Below are positions 59,291 to 64,000 of a stretch of DNA of 64,000 bases, one piece after another (positions within the stretch are counted from its first letter, which is position 1; the number at the start of each line of letters is the position of its first letter). The stretch lies in assembly GCA_029204225.1 (NCBI GenBank), contig CM055097.1, positions 67,784,801 to 67,848,800 of the forward strand. Reading direction: 5' to 3'. The stretch is from Diphasiastrum complanatum (Eukaryota; Streptophyta; Lycopodiopsida; Lycopodiales; Lycopodiaceae). Below the pieces are notes generated by a model. It saw only the letters and a program-made list of their open reading frames with translations. It ran no database searches and was not told where the DNA came from. Made by a program: the position numbers and the translations under genes.

Positions 59291-61132
59291 TATTGTTTCG
59301 TGGAATGATGAGATTGCTAGGCAAGAAACTAGTGGCCTGCAATTACTAGATCATTTACCTGAAAATTTCAGTGTACTTGTATACTCTAATGGTATGGTAC
59401 ATATATACTAGGATGTTCCTAATGGAGCCAGTCACTTCAAAGCTTCTACTTTTGCCCTTAGTGTATGCAAGCTTTGTTGTAAAGCTTCAAGTAGAGCAGC
59501 TCAAAAATCCTTGTTAAGCTTTGGATATTCAGTGCACTCAGTTTTGCATGTTTCATTGCTGCACGAAAGAGAAAATTTTGTTTAACAGTTAAAGGTTGAT
59601 GGTAATGAATTGGTGCAATCCTTTTTTGTGTGCTGATATGATTTGTGGTAAGTTGTAACATGTGTCTCATATCTATAGATAATGATTGTTCTGACATGGC
59701 TTCAATATATCACAGTATGTGCTGCAGTATTGATAACAAACTGCCCCTGCCACCGGCCTTGAGATTTTGTTGAGAGCAATGTTGCTAGGCTTTCCTACTA
59801 AGTTGCGAGTTTCTAATATCACCAACATAAGGATAAGTAATCATAACATGGTATTGGCCTTGTGATACATGTGCGAGTTTGTGCCATGCGCTTATTGATA
59901 TTGTAGGTTTATGATATGTATAGATATACTAGTTTGGATGTAGAAATTGCAAATATACTAGCCATTGGTGGCTAAACTTGGCATTGTTTTCACCTCCTGC
60001 TTCAAGTGGATTGCCAACCATTTAAGTTGATACCAATTTGGAATTTTCATGCAATACAAGCTTCAAATAAATTCATTACAACAATCTCAAATCAAATGGT
60101 TGGCTGTAAACTGAAATGAATTAGCACAAACAGTTTCATCTGACCTGCTTACAAACTTAAAATCGGATAAGCTTTTTCCAGAAGGTAATGAATTAGTTGA
60201 ACAATATGAACAACAAATTTTGTCAATCAATGCATAATAGGCAGGGGCAACATGTTGAAGTTGAGGAAACCCAACATGGGATAAGAATTCTTCACATGTA
60301 GTTGTGAAAGTGCGAAATAAACAGAGATAGGATTTCACCCAAATGGGAAGTTGATAGAAATTTGCTCATTACAAATTGTACAATGCATTTTACTAGATTA
60401 ACATGCACGAGCAAGAGTCCTATTGATTTTGAAAACAAAGCCTTCAGAATTAAAACTTTTAATATCCAGAGTGTTCGCTCCTATGTGCCACGGGGCTCAC
60501 TTTGAAATGTTTGTGCATGTGCACATGTGAAAAGAGGTTTCTCTCATTGCCAACAAGAAGTAAAAGAACAATGAGGCTCCTCAAGTGAACAATAATACTA
60601 GTGGAACCTTGTTCTGCAGAGGCACAACACTTGCTAAAAACATCCTGATTTGAATTATTAAAGAGAAGCAAAGAATGTTTCACAACAATCATCTCTTGAA
60701 CAAAGATAACACACTTTTATAGCAAGTCCTTTAAATGTGGTTATAAACTGTGGAAGCATTCACACAAGAAGCTTGGCTACCATATGCTCTTCATGTTGAT
60801 AAGTTTAATGAAATTTTGTTGTCAAGCACAAAGGGAAGAGGAAAAATGTTCTATCTTGAATGATGGATAATTCGCTCATCTACCTATAGCATTGGTACTC
60901 TAGTGTAGGTCTAATCTTCGAATATACAAAGAACTATTGCATGGGAGTTTATGATCACGTAGGTTCTTGTATTAAAAAGCTAGCTTTGCTTATCTCATAA
61001 TTAAGGGCCCATGAACTATTAATAAAGGTCCATGTGGACACACACAAGTTCATATATGTGCAATTTTCCAAATGATTCAAGGAGCATCGTCTTTGAAGGT
61101 TTAACAATGTTTTTTGTTTTGCATGTGGGCCA
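59291..61132. other. Interval with no recognised gene
   Basis: AT-rich; short ORFs (for example 59458-59697, 60087-60338 minus) lack recognisable motifs. Confidence 0.5.
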
Positions 61133-61208
61133 TGTTATATGAAGGTTTATTTCAAGTTGCGCATATGACGAGATCGATGCACAACTTGAATTAAACTTTC
61201 ATATAACA
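61133..61208. repeat. 76-base foldback, 32-bp arms, 29 of 32 identical
   Basis: Arm 1 (61133-61164) starts TGTTATATGAAGGTTTATTT; arm 2 (61177-61208) ends TTAAACTTTCATATAACA. A 12-base loop separates them. In a plus-strand transcript one of the three mismatches is a G:U wobble. No flanking target duplication seen. Confidence 0.85.
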
Positions 61209-61254
61209 CCTCGTTGTTGTTGAAATTAATCGAGCAGAAAAAGGAACCGCGTCT

Positions 61255-61602
61255 ATGCAAGTTTCTAGCTCTTTCAGGATGAAGCTTGCATCATTTCAAA
61301 GCACTCAAAGAAAGCAATCCAATCAATCTGAATGTACTACCTCAATTGGTCAATCTCTATCTGAGATTGAAAGTGAAACTGACAACATTGAGGCAGCATA
61401 TATCAAAGGCAAATTCGAGTCCAATTTTCAGACTTCGAAGACACGGAAAAGATCGAAACGCGCTTGCCAGATGGTCAGGTCTTTACAGGCAGTGACATAT
61501 GAAGAAAGAGATATGGCCAATTGCCTTGTGATGCCTGCATGCGCAGGAAAGGTGAGCCAAGGGGAGCTTGCACATGTGAAGAAAAAGAGGATTGCATCTT
61601 GA
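61255..61602 (+). other. Unrecognised 115-residue frame
   Basis: Polar, Ser/Lys/Arg-rich frame (KTRKRSKRACQM). A GT donor-like site (GAAAG|GTGAGC, about 61551) lies inside, and an overlapping frame reads LPCDACMRRKGEP and TCEEKEDC. It could be part of an exon, but I cannot assign it. Confidence 0.2.
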
Positions 61603-61618
61603 AAGGAAAAATTTGGAT

Positions 61619-61744
61619 GAATTCAAGTCGAAAGACGACAATCTACAATTCAAAATCTACTTTCGACTTGAATTCAAAATCTACAATTCAAGTTCCAATC
61701 TACAGTTTAAGTCGAAAGACGACGATCTAGAATTCAAAATCATT
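61619..61744. repeat. 16-bp perfect inverted repeat overlapping a 36-bp direct repeat
   Basis: GAATTCAAGTCGAAAG (61619-61634) and CTTTCGACTTGAATTC (61660-61675) form a perfect inverted repeat with a 25-base loop. AAGTCGAAAGACGACAATCT (61625) recurs at 61709 in direct orientation with few changes. Confidence 0.85.
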
Positions 61745-62541
61745 AATTGATATTCCAATATTTAAACACTGTCTGATTGCAAAAACATAAAATTGATATT
61801 TTGGCGAATTACACTTTGATGAGCTCAAACATCTTGTGTTTACAACTAGAAATCCGAAACCACAATCAAATATCTTTCTATGCCATACAAAATTAATGCT
61901 TCTCTGGCACAACCATATACTATGATTGTAGCCAACAATTGCATTGTTATGACATACACAATACAGATGTCGTAGAAATTATCAAAGCTTATTTTAATGT
62001 GAACAAACCATAAAGTATGATTGTACTTGTAGTGTATCGAAAACCAAATTCAAATATGATGTGTTTTTGAACACAATAGAGGATACATTACAAAATGCAT
62101 CCACAGACATACCAACACCAACAACCATTCTTAAAGACTTAAATATCAATATGCTTGCTTGCAACAACCATGCCAACCATCTTACAACATTCATTGCAAA
62201 AACATGGTTTCCAAGAAACTATCACTACACCAACAACATGGTATGGAAGCCAATTAGATCATATATGAGTTAGAATTAAAGTAGAATCACTGTGTTATTG
62301 TACTGTGGGTCCTATCAGTGGATAAAAATGAGTTGGCCTCGCCACGAGGCAAGTCGACGGGACACGCGTCCCACCAACGGCAACCTGGGTCATGCATGGG
62401 TTGCCTGAGTGAACAACTATATGTACAGTGTAATTTCATTTTGAGAAATACAGTTGCTATGTGAGCTTGCTGTGGAGAGTATTTTCTATTTGTGTTACTG
62501 TGTAGCATGATCTGTGTTCCTGTGCAAAGCAAATTCTAAGT

Positions 62542-62554
62542 TGGTATCAGAGCC
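62542..62554 (+). promoter_or_regulatory. Primer-binding site, initiator-Met tRNA
   Basis: TGGTATCAGAGCC, perfect match. Confidence 0.9.
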
Positions 62555-63776
62555 GTACAGGGAGGGTACACAGTACAACATCGTCGTTGAAGAGAGCTTC
62601 GGGAGAACTGTCTTCTGAGAGTTCGGGGTTTACGGCGGGTTGAAGATGGGAAGAGAAGCACTGGTGCACGGTTTCTAGTTTATAGAGGCTTGCTAAGCTC
62701 AACAGAGGGATTATTAGCCTGTGCATAGCATCAGATAGGTAAAAAATTGTCAATTTGGAAGCCAGCTGAAAATTGAAACCGGGCTTGGGGTTACGATTTT
62801 TATACATAATTGGTGATGTCTTCGTTGTTTGTGCACCGTTTTGGATGTCGTAAGGACAAGGAAGGAAGCTAATCACATTATCAACCAGCCATGGAGAGAT
62901 TCTGAGGTTTATGTCAGAGATTTGTCTCCAGACAGTTAACCTAGCAGATTTGCAGTAAAAAGATGAAAAAAGCCACTTTGTCAAGTTGAGCTAAAATCAC
63001 CGTTTCTCCATGGAATTTCTTGAATGAACACTCTACAGTCTTGGAATCAGTAGGGCGACCCTGCTTCAGGCCTCAAATCGTGCTCAAAATCGATCCATAG
63101 GCGAGTTAGATCAAGCAATTTTGAGTGTGGGGAGGCGCGACCACAGATAGAGAGGTCGCGGGTTGTTAGCGCGCCCAACGCGATGGATGCTGTAGCGTCT
63201 AGAAGGCCGTAGCGACTGTATGAGTGTGGTTCAATGCCCAGATGCAGTTTGAACCTTGGATGAGGTGTCAAATGCATCGACGGTCTAGAACTTGTGATGG
63301 GAGAGAAACTTGGACCACAAGATTTGGTTCAGCCATTGGATGAGCTTTTGAACAGGGGCCCTGAAGAAGTGAAGTGCATTCTGGCCTTCAACCTCATTGA
63401 AAATTTTCATACTAAAAGTTGAGTTGGGTCGTCCCTTCACAAGTGAAGAGTGAAGTTTCTCAAGGTGAAGAAACATTTCAAAAACTAGAAAAGTCCCTAT
63501 TTTTGGGTTCTTTGCCCGACAGAGTGATTGCAGTGGAGAAAGTGTTTGGAGTATGCCAGAAGTGATTTCACCATTCCACTGGGCAACGTTGTTGGTGGAG
63601 TTGACAACTGAGTGCATTTCGGAAGTCGACGCCGGTTTGGCTTTCAAATTGGTGAAAAGCGGCGAGTAGCCTGGTAAGGGAAAAAGTGCAGGGTCATTAT
63701 TTTCAACTTCTGACATCACGGTTGACCTCGGTCATACTATTCTTAGCCTAAGGCAGAAGTTTCAAGCAGTTTTGCG

Positions 63777-64000
63777 ATGGCAGACATGGGAGAGTCCATT
63801 TTGAGTGAAAGTAGCAAATCGGATGGGATTTCCAACTATGTAGTGTGGAAATTCAAAATGAAAAACATACTGATGGAGAAAGACGTGTGGGAAGTCGTCA
63901 CAGGTGATGAGAGAAGGCCGCCAAATGAAGCAGATATCAAAGTGTTCGACAAAAAGATGAGGAAAGCTTTGACCTTCATTAACTTGTCAGCGAAGGATCA
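63777..64000 (+). CDS. gag: Copia gag N-terminus, partial
   Basis: 74 codons from MADMGESILSESSKSDGISN, with VVWKFKMKNILMEKDVWEVV, typical of copia gag N-termini (DUF4219/UBN2 type: start, W-K-x-K-M-x-x-x-L, W). Continues past the window edge with no stop. The ATG is preceded by a 1.2-kb leader. Confidence 0.8.
   Translation, partial: MADMGESILSESSKSDGISNYVVWKFKMKNILMEKDVWEVVTGDERRPPNEADIKVFDKKMRKALTFINLSAKD

Larger units (their letters stand above)
62290..64000 (+). mobile_element. Copia retrotransposon, 5' end (LTR, primer site, leader, gag), runs off right edge
   Basis: An LTR of about 250 bp (start near TGTTATTGTACTGTGGG, end near 62535, both approximate) is followed by TGGTATCAGAGCC (62542-62554), a perfect initiator-Met primer site. 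A leader of about 1.2 kb leads to an open gag at 63777. Nothing in the visible part is broken, so this may be a young copy. Confidence 0.75.

Noticed and set aside
61505-61600. Cys-rich LPCDACMRRKGEP...TCEEKEDC as a zinc finger exon
   Set aside because: Too short, frame limits arbitrary, and no family match that I can name.

Overview
The window is nuclear DNA from a land plant with a large, transposon-rich genome. Two intron-containing plant housekeeping-type genes sit in a sea of decayed Ty1/copia, Ty3/gypsy, LINE, SINE and CACTA-like DNA. The density of AG/CT microsatellites, the very long introns and a non-LTR reverse transcriptase of a type I associate with ferns make a fern my best guess, but nothing here proves the lineage. 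No prokaryotic gene, CRISPR array, rRNA gene or true tRNA gene was seen.

Genes. (1) The 5' two-thirds of a RuvB-like 2 (Reptin) AAA+ ATPase gene lies on the minus strand at 1-1819, as two exons, and runs off the left edge. (2) A complete RGLG-type (copine/vWA plus RING) E3 ubiquitin ligase gene lies on the minus strand at 13754-44810. It has eleven exons, 1,224 coding bases and 407 residues spread over 31 kb. All splice sites are GT-AG, all phases fit and there are no stops, so I regard it as intact. Its introns, two of them about 10 and 12 kb, house most of the mobile elements described below.

Layout. 1-1.8 kb: RUVBL2. 1.8-8.8 kb: tandem duplications, a tandem array of tRNA-derived SINE units, minisatellites, an OTU-like relic ORF and a gypsy integrase relic. 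8.8-12.8 kb: copia relic, then a pol-less LTR element with a perfect initiator-tRNA primer site, then an LTR fragment. 13.75-44.8 kb: RGLG. Intron 9 holds little. Intron 8 (15.8-25.8 kb) holds two LINE copies, a decayed minus-strand gypsy with both LTRs, and a plus-strand chromovirus 3' end. Intron 4 (28.8-40.6 kb) holds a LINE tail, a chromodomain gypsy without gag, a copia-like element with an intact gag and a 5-bp target duplication, a copia RT scrap, a LINE tail and an hAT-like non-autonomous DNA transposon. Intron 3 is mostly an LTR plus a GTAC-rich leader. 46.7-48.0 kb: non-LTR reverse transcriptase relic. 49.9-53.5 kb: decayed copia. 53.5-58.5 kb: LTR joined to a decayed CACTA transposase, plus a divergent ORF. 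59.2 kb: a single SINE. 61-61.7 kb: inverted repeats. 62.3-64 kb: 5' end of another copia with an open gag that runs off the right edge.

I did not find a clear new multi-gene system. The most interesting signals are at element level: a LINE family whose four 3' ends share a two-part hairpin, with a different inner stem in one copy; PCNA-box-like motifs at the C-terminus of its ORF2; a gag-bearing, pol-less copia element with a burst of eight TGCATG (RY) motifs in its LTR; a leader with 26 GTAC cores in about 1 kb; an hAT-like MITE with AAACGCG subterminal repeats; and in-frame stops in TE genes that look like cytosine-methylation decay.
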